The notes under the pieces are model-generated. The model worked only from the letters and a program-made list of their open reading frames with translations, was not told the origin of the DNA and ran no database searches. This document shows positions 34,301 to 46,425 of a DNA stretch of 64,000 nucleotides, piece by piece; the stretch's first letter is position 1; every line of letters starts with the position of its first letter. The position numbers and the translations under genes are program-made. The DNA comes from Sciurus carolinensis (Eukaryota > Chordata > Mammalia > Rodentia > Sciuridae), in assembly GCF_902686445.1 (NCBI RefSeq), contig NC_062217.1:174719598-174783597 (forward strand), given 5' to 3'.

Positions 34301-37300
34301 CTGCGGCTCCAGGGCTCCCCTCCGGCCTTCACTTTGGTTTTCCTCCTGGGGGTGCTGACGGACAATGAGAGAGGGAAGGTCACATGGCAGTTGGGGCAGG
34401 AGCCTGGACTGCAAATAGCCAAGTGGTCTGGCGACCGACCGGCTGGTACCTGTTGGCTGCTCCTGCGACCCTCACAAGGCCCCTGGAGTTGCTGAAGGAG
34501 GCCCTGTGAGTAGTTAGCCATGCTCCTCATGGGCTGCAGAGTCCAGGGACGCCCAGGAGGGGAGAGCCCGGAGCCCCTGGGTGCAGAGTGGAGACAACCT
34601 GTCCCTGAGAAGAGCACAGGGGAGGCCTGGCTCCAGCCCGTGGGCCAGACTGAGCTCCCCAAGCTCCTGGAGTGCGGCCGTCCACCTGACTCAAGGTCAG
34701 TGGTGACTTGCTGGCCTCCTGATCCAAGGTCAGGGCTCTCGCATTTGCATTCTGGTCATGAAGTCCAGAACTACGCCACCTGTTCCCTTGAGTGTCTGAG
34801 ACACAAGGACCTGAAGGTCTCTGTCATCATCTGGTGTTGGACCACGGATCGAAGACAGGACCCTGGGAGCCCTGCTGGCGGAAGGTGTGGAGAAAGCGCA
34901 GTCTGACTTCAGCAAGCTACGCTTAGACTGAACGGAGGGCTAGCAGTTATCATTTTCTTAATTACTAAAATGAAAAATCACTGCAGGCAGGAAGATTTGC
35001 CTAACTTGTCAGAAGACACGGGAAACATCAGTATCTCCTGACCCAGGAGGTGAGAAGCCATCGAATTGCAAGGCCTTTTAAATATCGACCTCCCCGGCCT
35101 CCATGTCCTCATCCATGCAATGGACTGGTTTCTTGGGTCTTCCGATTCTGGGTTCCAGACGTCACCCATCAGGCAGAGTCCATTCCAGAGCTGTGACTGT
35201 AGCCTGGAGGGTCCCAAGGATGCTCCCCTGGCTTCCTGTCAGGGAAGGAGCTTACTCAGGGCCACCAGTGACTCCCAAAGATGGGAAGGGATTGTCCTTC
35301 CACTCTGAAGCATGATGGCGACCACTGAGCTCCTGTTCTTTGGAGCAAACCTCTTGTAACGAATTTAACGAATTTGGGATCAGGTAAGAAATCTGCTGAG
35401 GGGACCCCAGATCCACAGACAGCTGCCACCATGTGACCCTGGCAGCGACTTCCTTCCTTGAGAGGCCCGTGAGGGGGAAGCATGATGACCTGAGTTCCTT
35501 GGACACTGGCTGCCGTGGGAAGGACCCGCAGAGAAAAGCCAGGCCAAGGGCTGCACAGCACGCACCGTCCTTAGCAGGCAGGTCCTGCAGAGATGCAGAC
35601 TCGGCTCTCCAAAGGAGAAATCCATGTGTCCCTTCAGCAACCTCCTCCCTGCGAGGACACCCAGGCCTGGCCAGATGCATGGGTGGCAGGAGGCTACCAG
35701 AAGCTGAGCAGCTCATCTCCTGTTTGCATAGGCTAGAGGCCCATTTCTAGGGAGGAACCAACTCAGGACAGTGACAACGCCCGGTGGCACACGCCATCTG
35801 CCCACGAGCACCATTCTAAAACCACATCTGTGCTGCTTGAAATAGGCAGAGTCCTCAGCACACCTAGGTGTGCTGTTTCCAAGGTACGAGGTCAGCCAGG
35901 GGGAGGGACGGCGTGGCTCGTCGGTGGGGCAGCCCATAATAAAAGAAGGGGAGATGCAATGTTTGCCCAAGATAGGAGAGATGACCACAGGGGTGTCCAC
36001 GTATGTGGCAAGAGGGCTGGCGAGTGACCTGAGGGTCGAAGGAGTCCTCCTTGGGAAGGCTCAGCGAGCCCAGTCTCGGCTCTGCCTGGTGGTCATCAGC
36101 ATGAGCAGCCAGGGAGGCAGGAGGGACAGATCTCAGGGGTTCAAAGCAAAGACAAGGGTAGCCCAGGGACTGGAATGGCCCAGTGCAGCAGCTGGCACAG
36201 GGGTGCTGGGAGCAAGCAGGGCACGGGGGACCCTCCCTGTACCCTTTTCTCTGCCACCCTCCCACTCCCAGCAGAGACTCACGTGCACAGAGCACAGTTC
36301 AGCCTCAGCTCGTGCAGTCGCTGGACCAAACCCTGCTGCGAGGGGTTTTCAAGCAGGGCTCCCTCCCGCAGCAGCTGCCGGATCCTCAGGCAGAGCTCAG
36401 GACTCGAGGTGGGGGGCGGATCCTGGTCACCTGGTGCTGCAGAGGAGCGGCAGGTGGTCCCAGGGGCCCTGAGGCGCTGGACTCCTCTCTCCTCCCTGTG
36501 GGGGCTCACTGCCCATCACCACTTTGAGGTAACCACAAGCCAAGGAGAGCAGGCACGAGGGGGTGACAGCAGGGTCAGGACTGTCCCTCTGGTGCACAAC
36601 TCCTGGACTCAGGGCAATGAGAACCCCAGCTGCAGAAGGCATAGGCCCAGCACTGGCCAGCCAGAGGGTGGAGGTCACAGTCACCCCTGGCAATGTCCTC
36701 AGAGAGCCTCTCTGGGAATGAAGGACAGCACCGTGAAGGTGCCGCCGGGGCTTCCTGCCTCCACCAGCAGACGGCCGGACTCTGCAGGCGCGGGTCTGGC
36801 GGCAGGAGGACCCAGGCTCCAGAGACGGCCCGCTGGCCTCCACCGCCACTTCTCCCGGCGCGGGCTGGCGGAGCAGACCCAGGGCACCTTCCTGAACTCC
36901 GCTGAAGACTGTTTTCATAGAAGCGCAAATCACCTCCGAGCCCTCCTAAATTCTCCACAGGAAGTGACTTCACAGCACTGACGGGCCGCAGCGGGGACTG
37001 ATTTCCCACCCATTTGTAAGACCCTGGATCTCCCGGCGTCAACCAAAGCTGTAAAGCACTCGGACAGGAGGACGGCCCGCTGGCTCAAGGTCCTTCATGG
37101 TGGTGTGCCGCAGTGCCGCTCCCGAGGACCACCCAGGGAGAGGGTCCAGATCTGGGCCGGCCCAAAGTCTCACGCTCAGAGGGGGCTTCCAGGCTGAAGG
37201 ACCACGGGGGCTCGGATCTCATCCCTGTGGTGCATGAATCCGTCCCAGCTGCGTGGATGCCCAGGAGCCAGAACCTCGCAGGAGGAAGCATGTCACGGGG

Positions 37301-37325
37301 GCCACCCAGAAGGTCGGTCTCCTGC
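31370..37325. other. GC-rich unique intronic DNA
   Basis: Apart from the ID SINE at 32137 no clear repeats or exons were seen. A short CpG-dense patch occurs at about 33965-34000 (CCCGCGGCGTGGGGCGGCGC), too short to call an island. 34930-35060 is locally AT-rich. Confidence 0.4.
32137..32190 (+). mobile_element. ID-type SINE fragment, sense
   Basis: GGGGCTGGGGTGCAGTTCAG followed by TGGTAGAGGGCTTGCC matches the head of the rodent ID/tRNA-Ala SINE, including its A-box-like start. The copy then jumps to a short A-rich stretch (ATAAAACAG), so the middle is deleted. Confidence 0.75.
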
Positions 37326-37334
37326 CTGGACCCC

Positions 37335-37590
37335 GCCCTCCCCCTCTCTCTCTCCCTCCCTCCCTCCCTCCCTCCTCTATCCCTCTCTTCCTCCCTCTCT
37401 CTCTCACTCCCTTTCTCCCTCCCTGTCTCCCTCTCTTCCTCTCTCCCTCCCTCTCTCCCTCCTCTCTCCCTCACTCCCTCTCTCCCTCATTCCCTCTCTC
37501 CCTCTCTCCCTCACTCTCTCCCTCACTCCCTCCCTCCTCTCTCCCTCCTCTCTCCCTCACTCCCTCTCCTCCTCTCTCTCTTTGACCCCA
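37335..37590. repeat. CT-rich polypyrimidine tract, (CTCC/CTCT)n
   Basis: About 255 bases made almost entirely of C and T on the plus strand, with CTCCCTCCCT and CTCTCTCCCT blocks and rare A. The minus strand is all purine. It can form triplex (H-DNA). Overlapping frames give Ser-Leu-Pro or Arg-Glu-Gly runs of no coding meaning. Confidence 0.95.
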
Positions 37591-37910
37591 CCTCATAATG
37601 TGATCTTACTTCATAGTGTGACCTCCCTCATAGTGTGACCCCTCTACAGTGTGACCCCACCCCTGTAGTGTGACCTCACTTCACAGTGTGACCCCAACCC
37701 TATAGTATGACCACACTCCTGCAGTGTGACCTCACCCCTGTAATGTGACCACACCCCTGAAATGTGACCCACCCCTGCAGTGTGACCTCACCCTGTAGTA
37801 TGACCATACTCTATAGTGTGACCACACTTCATAGTGTGACCTCACTTCAGAGTGTGACCTCACCCCCGTAGTGTGACCCCACCTCAGAGTGTGACCTCAC
37901 CTCAACAGCA
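37591..37910. repeat. Degenerate TGTGACC minisatellite (about 16-20 bp units)
   Basis: Roughly 17 units built on (A/T)AGTGTGACC followed by a C/A-rich spacer of variable length, such as CATAGTGTGACCTCACTT. Spacer length varies (about 16-20 bp units), so the array is impure and probably old. Several units contain TGACCT, the complement of the nuclear-receptor half-site AGGTCA. Confidence 0.88.
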
Positions 37911-37920
37911 GGACTCCACC

Positions 37921-37943
37921 CTGTAACATGTAACATGTAACAT
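37921..37943. repeat. Short (TAACATG) repeat
   Basis: Three tandem TAACATG-type heptamers directly after the TGTGACC minisatellite, closing the composite low-complexity block. Confidence 0.85.
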
Positions 37944-37944
37944 G

Positions 37945-40900
37945 ACTCTGACCTTGACTGATCTCTGACCAGTTCCAGATTCCTCTGCTGGCCCACTTGG
38001 CCTAGGAGGAGCCATGTTACCTCTGGACAGAGTGGCCTATGGAGGCCATGGGTCACTTCCCCTCGAGAGTGCAGAGACTGAGGCAGCTGTGACCACAGCA
38101 GGCAGGTTGAGGAGGAGGAGGGTGAGGTCAGCTCTGCGCCGCTCCGAGGCACTGCGGGAATGGAGACAGGCCGCAGCCCTGCCCTCAGCAGGCGGGCGGA
38201 GAGGCTGGACGGCTACGGCAGGATCTGCGGGGAGACTGCCCCGTCCCTCCCTCCCAGGCACCCACTTGAAAGTCACCAGGGCACCGTACCCCACTCACCC
38301 TGGGAGCAGCAGCTGGCACCATGCACAGCTGTGCCCAGGCAGTGACCCTGGCGCCAGCCCCAGCCGCCCTGCGTCCTCCATGAGCACAAGCTCAGTGACG
38401 CCTGCATGACCACAGGTGGGTCTCGGGAGGTTCCAAGACCCGCTCCCACGTTCTGCTCCTCACCCCAAAGTAGGATGGAAAGGGCAGAAGCGACGCTCCA
38501 ACCGGGCGGTTCCCATGGGAGTCAGATGTCTCCTGGTGCCACAGGCTTAGGGAAGGGGGGCAGATAGACAGTGGCCTGGAGATGAGGTGGGACAGAGAAA
38601 TGCAGCTGGCGATGGAGACAACGATGGAGACCGAGAGGAGAGGTTAACCAAATCTTTTAGAAGGCTTCCCTCCGACTCGGGTGGAATGCGGTGCGCAGCC
38701 TCCGGCTCCTTCCCGAGAGCATGAGTCCCTGTCACTGCAGCGGGTTGAGTACCTAAGTAACAGCCGCCACTCAAGGCAGCACGGGCGCTACAGCTGCTGA
38801 GAGAAGGAAGACGGGCCCGCCCGCCATGTCCTGTGGGTGCTGGACCTGCCACGCCTGGCAGTGGTGCTTCCTCTAAACGGAAGTCAGCTCAAGCTGGCAC
38901 CGGGTTGCTGAGATGCCCAACCCTCCGAGAGACAGCACTGCGCAGACAGGAAGCACAGGCACACGCAGAGGCGCCTGCACACAGGACACGAATCTGCACC
39001 CAGGCGAGTGTGCCTCAGGTCTCTGGCTGCACCCCCCCAGGTAGGGCTGAGAGCAGCTGGAAGTCTGTCCCCTCATTCCTTCCTCCTGGGAATGGCCCCT
39101 GGCACAGTGCTGCTTTTTATCTGAGAAGCCTCTGTGTTCTCCAGAAGCTATTAGGTCTCTTCTCTCCCTGTGCTGCACAGGGAGGCAGTTCCAGGGCTGG
39201 GTGGTTCTGAGCCATAGCTCCAGCCTGTGCAGCCCATGAGCTGCCTCAGCACAGGGTCCAAGGACCCTCCTGCTGCCAGCTGGGGTCTCTGCAGGGCAGG
39301 GCTCGCACCTTCGCACCTGCAGATTATGCACTTACTTAATGGGACTGTGGATGAAAACAAGACGGGGTGCAGGGGACCTTCCCCAGAGCCGTGGCGTTGT
39401 CTTGGGTTAAGGCAGGAACAACAAGCAGACACTTGCCAACTTGAAGTGGCTTTGTGCGCGAGGGTCTCTGCTCCACTCGCTGAGACTGCATAAGCAGCAC
39501 AAGCCTCTGGGGCCCTGGTTCCCCGTGCGCTGAGACAGCTGGAAGACCCGATGGCAGTGGGCACGCACGGGGTCACGCTGGATGGTGCAAGGTCCCCCAC
39601 CAGCCTTGCCGCCTGGAAGAGATGTGGGCCTCTAAGGAAACTGGGTGTGGAGCCTCCCTAGCGGCCCCAAGCCTGGGGTGGAAGCCCGTCTCCTGGAGGG
39701 TCTCATGAGCACACAGCGCAGGCTGTGGTCTGCCTCCCCGGGGTCCTGGGATCCCTGAGCGGCTCTCCTGAAGCTGCGCCTCATCACACGTGCTGCAGGC
39801 TGAATATCCAGTTTCCACACCTGGTGGCCCTCTCTCTCTGATCAAGTCAAACAACAGAATCAACAGGCGGGACCTCACCTGCACTCCAGAGAGCCTCAAA
39901 TTAGTGCTTTAACCAGGAAACAAAGTGATTCCAGTAGCGCTGTGCTGACCCCCACCCCAGTGCGTCTGCGAGCCTCCTGCTCGCTGGGAGGAGCACTCCA
40001 GGGTGGCCATGCGCGGGTTCCACCTCGCCCCAACGACCAGGGCGATGCCGCGGAGGCTGGGCCCTCCCCACGGTGGGCAAAGCACAGGGAGTGACTGCCC
40101 AAGGGTCACCAGAGCTGGAGAGTGAGCTGGGTCCCCTCGGAATGTGGGGCGGCGTCCCACACAGCCACTGGGCACAGCCCCGTGCTGGGCAGCGTCCAGC
40201 CCCGGTCACAGTGAGCGACCTCACTGAAAGGCAGAACTGGGTTCTCCACCTGAGTACAGAGCCACCCAGACCCACATCACCTCAGTTGGAGTTTAGTTTC
40301 CTTCAGTCCCAGAATGTCCTGAGCAGGTGTGAAGAGCTGCCATTCAGGAGTGGCCAGCCCCTGGAGGAAGGTCTGAGGAGCTTGGCCGGCCCTCCCCAGA
40401 GGCCGTGGGAAGCCCCGGGCTGCCCTCCGCAGCGCCTCCCCCGCCGGTGAGCAGCAGGGTGCAGAGCCAGCTGGCAGGAGCCCTGGTAATGTCAGGCAGC
40501 CCTCCCGCTGACACCACTACCTCGGGCTGGTGATTTCCGGCACTTGTGACTTTGACCTTGAGGTAAGGGAATCCCTAGCCATTCCACAGGGAGGAACAGC
40601 ACCCCACCGTCCTTCAGGTCGGCAAGGTCGTGAGCACCGGCGACAGCCTTGTCACACTGCTGGGAGGGCCTTCTGTGGGGTCGAGGCCCCTGCACCCTAC
40701 TTTCCCAGCGTCCAGCTCCAGCAGACCCACAGAGAGGGGACCACCACAGCTCAGAAGCCCAGAGGCCCCACCTCTGCCCCGTGACGCCACCCACCTGGCA
40801 CAACGCGCTCACAGGCAATCTTCCTTTCTCAGTCAGAAGCACGTGCCAGGTATCACCCTGCTCTAAGCCTGGGCTCGGGGTCAAGGGGAAAAGAAGGCAC

Positions 40901-42070
40901 AGCCTCACTGGTCTTGTGGGCAGTTAGTGACACCAGCTCTGTCGGTCACTCCTGCATATGCCCCATGTGAAGAGGCTCTGGGGACAAAACCTTCAACCAA
41001 GACCCCAAGGATGGGAAACGATCAGATAAAGAAAAACAGATGTGTATTCTGACTATATGTGTAGTGACGTGGGGACCCGGAGTAGCAGGTTCCACCGCCG
41101 AGTCCGCCGTGTCATGGCACAGGGGCAGGGGTGAGGGACAGAGGGCAGAGGCCAGCTCAGGGTCAGCCTGCGGACCAGCCTCTCCAACCCCCACCATCAC
41201 CTGGGGCACCGAGAGCCAACACGCTTGAAGACGCTGCCTTAGTAAACTGCCGGTTCAACGCTAATGAGGCGCGCCCAGCCCGCCTTACGTTCTGTGGCAC
41301 CGCCTAAATACAAAACCAAAACGTTTACGTTTCATTTTCACGGTGAAGACTTTTCAAGGCTAGGGTCTGTTGTCACTGTGATTCTGCAGAAGGGGGACTT
41401 GCAGCGGGGCTGTGTGCGTCCTAGGTGTGTCTGACAATATCAAGCTCAAGTGAGGCAGGGCTGAAGTTCAAATGCCGCGCCTGATGCTTGAGTCATTTTA
41501 GCAGGAGTACTTACAACTTCACATTTTAAAACTTAAAGTTCCTTTTATATAACCTTCAGTTAAATGTAGAAATGTATGATTGAATATACTCATTTTCTAA
41601 GTTGCATCATTAAATTTTATCAAATAGGAACATTTTGTTTAAAAAAAAGATTCAGTATTAAAGGGATTGTGACGTAACAGGAAGATCTGTGAATAGGAAT
41701 TATTCTGATCCCTGAGCAGATCCTGCTATTGGCGATGTCTATTGCCCCCCGGGGAAGGTGTCTCTGGCCCCCTGGGTTGGATGCTCCGTTAAGGAGGAGC
41801 TGCTGCCTGCTAACCCCATTCTCATGACTGGGAAGCTTCAGTCTCAGGTCAGGAAGGCTACGCCCTCCTGGATCCTGGGGGAGCTCCGCTGCTCTGGTCA
41901 CCAGGTGGTTTGTCCCCCTCCAGTTCTCTGCTGGGGCCTGGAGCAGGAGAGGCCCAGGCAGGAAGCAGAGAGCTGAGCTAGGTGCAGCTCAGCATGACCT
42001 GCTGCGAGGGCCAGGGACCAGGCCAGGGGGAGCACGGCCACCCCAGGGAGGGCCTGGGCTCAGCAAGCAA
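37945..42070. other. GC-rich unique intronic DNA with one AT-rich island
   Basis: No exon or clear transposon. 38100-38240 is locally CpG-richer. 41270-41690 is an AT-rich complex island (TTTAAAACTTAAAGTTCC near 41524) with no repeat recognised. Confidence 0.4.
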
Positions 42071-42073
42071 CTA

Positions 42074-42205
42074 CCACTGGGAATCAGACAGGCCAGGGAT
42101 CAATACCCAGATCAGCTGCTTACTGGGCATGAAGTATGGGGATAATCACCTAAGGGGAACCAATGCCAAGTGGAAGATTCCGGCTGTGGCAGGATACTAA
42201 CTATA
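42074..42205 (-). mobile_element. MIR SINE fragment, antisense
   Basis: GGGAATCAGACAGGCCAGGG, then AATACCCAGATCAGCTGCTTAC and, after a gap, GTATGGGGATAATCACCTAA follow the reverse-complement order of a MIR. An internal deletion removes the 'GTGTGACCTTGGGCAAG ... CTCAGTTTCC' part. Confidence 0.65.
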
Positions 42206-42209
42206 CAAT

Positions 42210-43940
42210 GCTGGGTACAGTCTGCTCAGGGGGTGCTCACCCCATGGATCCTAGCAAGTGGTAAAGCAAAATCCATGAAGCTAGGCATAGCCACCACCAG
42301 GGGTCTGCCTGTGGCTGAATTGGCAGGGAGGACCCCCGCCTAGAGGGAGACAGGGTGGGCCCCAAGGGTCAGCAGTAGAGAGGGTTCACCAAATCCCCAC
42401 TCACCTCACAGGCAAACCCAGCTCCTCAGGCCCATGTTTTTTCTTAGGAAAATTCAACTCGTTCATCACCTAGGTCCAAAAAACTATAGTAGTGATTGTC
42501 ATGAGTATTGTCAGGGAAATCGCTGACCAATGTTCTTTGCAAAACAGCTCATTCCCCCAAGGCAGTGTGGCTCCTGTTAAGATACAGCTGCCAATCAGGA
42601 CACAGGACCCACGCCATTCTGACGCAGGGTGCACCTGTGTGTGCACAAGCCCAGGGTGTGCGGGTGTGTGCGCATGTGCGCGTGCCGAGGACTCAAGCTC
42701 CTTTTACAGGTCCTCGAGTTTCCCATGGTGCGTGGGCACAGGAGAAACCACTGGAGAGCTTCCTCTTGCCTCTCACCAAAAAGCCTCTCGCATTGTCACT
42801 GTGAGCAAGAGGAAAATTCTCATTAAAGTCGTATCAAAGTCACATTCAGCGTCTTTGTGTCCGCTGCTGCCAGCTGTGTAGGAAGTACGTAATGTACAAA
42901 GAATAAACACGCAGGACATTTCTTAGCTGTCCATCACGGCTGGTGATGAATTCATCCGAGCACAGTGTATCTGCAGGATTTACATGAACACCTACTTACA
43001 AGCGGGAGTCCTCTGTGCCTTCGCTGGAGCCGCTTGATTTACACACCCTGCTCAGCAAAGGCACACCACTCGCCTCCACAGAGCGCAGTGAGTCCACTGA
43101 CTTCTGCAGACTAATCAGCATGAAAGTGCAATCCTTACCTAACTGATTTATTTTCACATTTAGCTGTAATAAAATTAATAGTGCAGTTCTCATCTCAGTT
43201 GATGAAATTAACTGAGACTTTCTTTTTTAACCAACTTCTTTCAGTTATTTTCTTTATTTTCAAAAGGGAAGCTATTCCAGTCGTTGGATACAAATGGCTT
43301 TAATTAGCTTAAGGCAAACATAACCTTTAACGAATCCAGGCTGGGAACCTCAGGTCTCTGCTGAAGGATGGAAGTGCTGCCTCACACAGTGATCTGTAAT
43401 GTCAGCTGCACTATCCAACTTGGGTTGGCATCAGAGAAGGCCACCCAGCATCCGAAAGGGTGAGTCCCTTGCCAAGGGCATCAAGAAGCTAGCCTGTCCC
43501 CAAACACACACGACCTGCGTGCGTGTGGCAAGGGCAGGCACATTTTTCAAGTGATGGGGAGGACGAGACCCAGGTATGCTCGACTTGCCACTTGCCACGA
43601 GGGGCTCGCTCTGCCTCGGAGCACAGTAGACGTTTTCCAGGGAGCCTGCATTTTTAATGGCCATTTCTTTTAGAGGTATTAAAAATTCAAAGCAATCAAT
43701 CCCGTACCTGCTGTGAAGCATCTGCTGAGGAGACCCTGTGTTTGGGAAACGCGCAGAGGAAGCTGCTATCTGGGACGGGCCCTTCCACCGTTCTGCTGGG
43801 CTGCTTCCCCAGCCGGCCAGCTCACCATCAACTGGCATCAGAGTCGGGGGCCAGGAGCCAGCAAGCCTGACCTGGGGCTTCCCTCGTCCTCAAGGCTCCC
43901 TCGTCCTCAAGGCCAGAGCTGATCCTGACCCTCCCCGCTG
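42210..43940. other. Unique intronic DNA
   Basis: 42625-42695 is TG/CG-rich alternating sequence. 43110-43340 is an AT-rich complex island. 43881-43914 holds a 17-bp direct duplication (CCCTCGTCCTCAAGGC). No exon recognised. Confidence 0.4.
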
Positions 43941-44299
43941 GGCACTCGCCACCTCCCACGCCCTCCCAGGACGAGCACATCAGCTCCCACCTCTGGACGA
44001 CGCCCCTCCATCCCTGACAGGCTCAGCCTCATACTCTCTGGGACACTGAGCCCTACACCGTGGGGGGCAACCCTGCTCTACCATCGGTCTGCCCCTCTGC
44101 TCTCCGTGCAGATCCTACCACAGCTGTTGGCGCCCATGTCGCATTCTCGCAAGACGGCGAACTGGTCTTCACGTTTGGCCCACCACTCGCCACACAGGCA
44201 GCGCTCGGCTCAGCCCTACCACTCAGACTGGCCCCTTCCCCGCATGTCTGCCCCTGGAGGGGGCCAGCGTGGTGCCCTGTGACTTACTCTCCCCGTTCT

Positions 44300-44612
44300 C
44301 TGCCGTCCTGCCTCCACACCTTCTAGCGCCGGGCATTTGCTTCCCTTGTACCCAAGTCTTCGTCCTCTTCTCAGAAGAGAGCTCCAAGGGCCCCGTCCCT
44401 GCCGGGCCTGCCGCGCCAGGCAAGGCCCTCTTTGTCCCGAGATTTAAAATATGTAATGCTTGTTTCTATTCTATCACATCACATTTAAATGACCCATTTC
44501 ATGTCTGCAAGCTCTCTGAAAATGAAAGTCATGTCTTTTAATCTCTGAAACTACTTTCCATCAACTGCGTGATTGACACAAATAGATGCTTAATAAATGC
44601 TGCATGGCTGAC
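44300..44612 (+). mobile_element. L2 LINE 3'-end fragment
   Basis: Ends with GCAAGCTCTCTGAAAATGAA, CATGTCTTTTAATCTCTG and ATAGATGCTTAATAAATGCTG, following the order of the L2 3' end ('AAGCTCCATGAGGGCAGGGA ... AGGTGCTCAATAAAT'). The part at 44300-44400 also fits L2 loosely. It is very old. Confidence 0.6.
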
Positions 44613-45820
44613 TGTGTGTGGACAGAAATGAAGAGCCACCGTCCACTGGAACACCAGCAGTGTCCACTGGAACACCTGCACTTCCCACATGCACAGCAAT
44701 CAAAAGAGAGAGGAGCGAGTCAGCAAACAGACAGCAGGAGCCGCACGGGGGTCTCGGGCCCAAAGGAAGCCTCCATCGCAGCCATTCCAGGATCCCACGA
44801 CTAAACAGCAGGACCTGGCGTCCCTATCCCATGTACCATCTGGCTCCAGCAGGTCTGCACAGAGCCACAGGGGAGCCCAACACTGCCCTTCCGGAGTGTG
44901 AGCGGGCCCTGGAGGGCCACCCTCACCAGAGGAGCTCAGCATGGTCAACAGGTGACAGTGGGCATCGTGCGAGAGAGGAAAGTCTAACTCGGCTATCCAT
45001 GGTCTGCTCAGTGGCTGTGCAGTGTGCTCCAAGAGACAGCAGACAGGACCTTGTCCATGAGGCAAGAGCGCAGTACTACCACCAACCAGTTAGAAAGCGC
45101 AATAAGCTTTTTATTAACAAGAAAGTTGCATCCATGTGCAAACACTGTATCTTCTTGTATTTGAATATGCTTATGTCTCTCTAGTTAATCAGGGTCCTGC
45201 CACTGCCAAGGGGCATGCCATCTGTCCTCCACACCATCCTGCTGTCTTGGACTCAAGGATGTGTCCACAGGGCCCAGCAGCGAGCATCCCGAGAGCCGAC
45301 CCAGCTGGCCTCCCTGAGGCAGCGGATCTGTAAGGGCACTTCATCCTCAAATGCAGGCAGGAACCAAGACCAACACTACCTGCCCCTTCTGGTGACAGGC
45401 TCGCCCCAGTACGCCCAGCTGCCCCTTCCCTCTCCTTCAGCCTCAAAACCACTTTAAATGCAGATGTCGGGCACCGTGTTCTCCTTGGCGTTCGCACGCC
45501 AGGCTGAGCGGCCCTCAACTGTGGAGGACTTGGCTGCTAACAGGTCACAGAGGAGAAAGAACAAGGTGTCCCAGGGTGAGCGCTCCAGGCCCCTGCCATG
45601 GTCCCATCCGCTGCGCCTGTGCCGTGCCTGATGCTGGAGGAAAGGGGTCTGCGCAGAAGTGAGTGCACACTCAGCCTGCATCTCAAGCTGCACGTGGCTC
45701 CCAGAGGACAGCCTCTCCTCTGCTTGTCCCCAGCACACGTCCCAGGCAGGAGGCAGGTGGGGGACATTGCCATTCCCTGCCTCGGTGCAATTAGAGCCGC
45801 ACGCGCCTGCCTTTGACATG
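44613..45820. other. Unique intronic DNA
   Basis: A short direct duplication (CCACTGGAACACC) occurs at 44642-44676. Nothing else recognised. Confidence 0.4.
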
Positions 45821-45824
45821 AAGA

Positions 45825-46425
45825 TGGAGAGCTTCGGTGCGCAGGCAGCTAATTGGTGGTGTTATTTATGTGTTTAGAATGCTTGTGAAGTTCTCTGGCT
45901 GTTCCTGATGCAATTAGTTTCATCGATGGCAAGGTTTATGAGTTGAAATAGTGGGAATTAAAGTGCAGCCTAATACAATAGAACACAATAAAAATGAGTG
46001 TGCTTTGCCAGTGCTGTGCAGAACACTTGGGAAACGGGTTTAAAGTTTTTCCAGGGAGATAAAAGATCCCTCTTGCCTGCACGATGGCCTAATCCACGCT
46101 GGAAACGCAAGACCATGGTCAAGAGAAATGGCTTCTGAAACAAAAGACGGTATCCACCAAATTTTCTGCTTTAGGAAGCTCCCAATACCTAGTTAGCACA
46201 GCAGAAACAACACTGGATTTCCTACCTTCAATCACATGCACATAATTAGCATTACGGCAGGAAAAAATTATTTCAGGACACTCAACGATTCTTCACACAA
46301 ATGTTTCAATAGTGTTGACTGTGGATTCTTTTAATATGTATAAATTAGGTATATACATAGGCTATGAAAATCTATTTAGATTACAAGAGACATAATTTTA
46401 CAGTCATGATTCAAATTTCAAAAGG
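45825..46425. other. AT-rich unique island, candidate conserved non-coding element
   Basis: About 600 AT-rich, complex bases in GC-rich surroundings. The first 200 are dense in homeodomain-type cores (CAGCTAATTGG near 45848; GATGCAATTAGTTTCATCGA near 45907). No transposon resemblance or open frame. Confidence 0.4.

Noticed and set aside
37085..37638. Frames with Arg-Glu-Gly or Ser-Leu-Pro runs
   Set aside because: Artefacts of the CT polypyrimidine tract.
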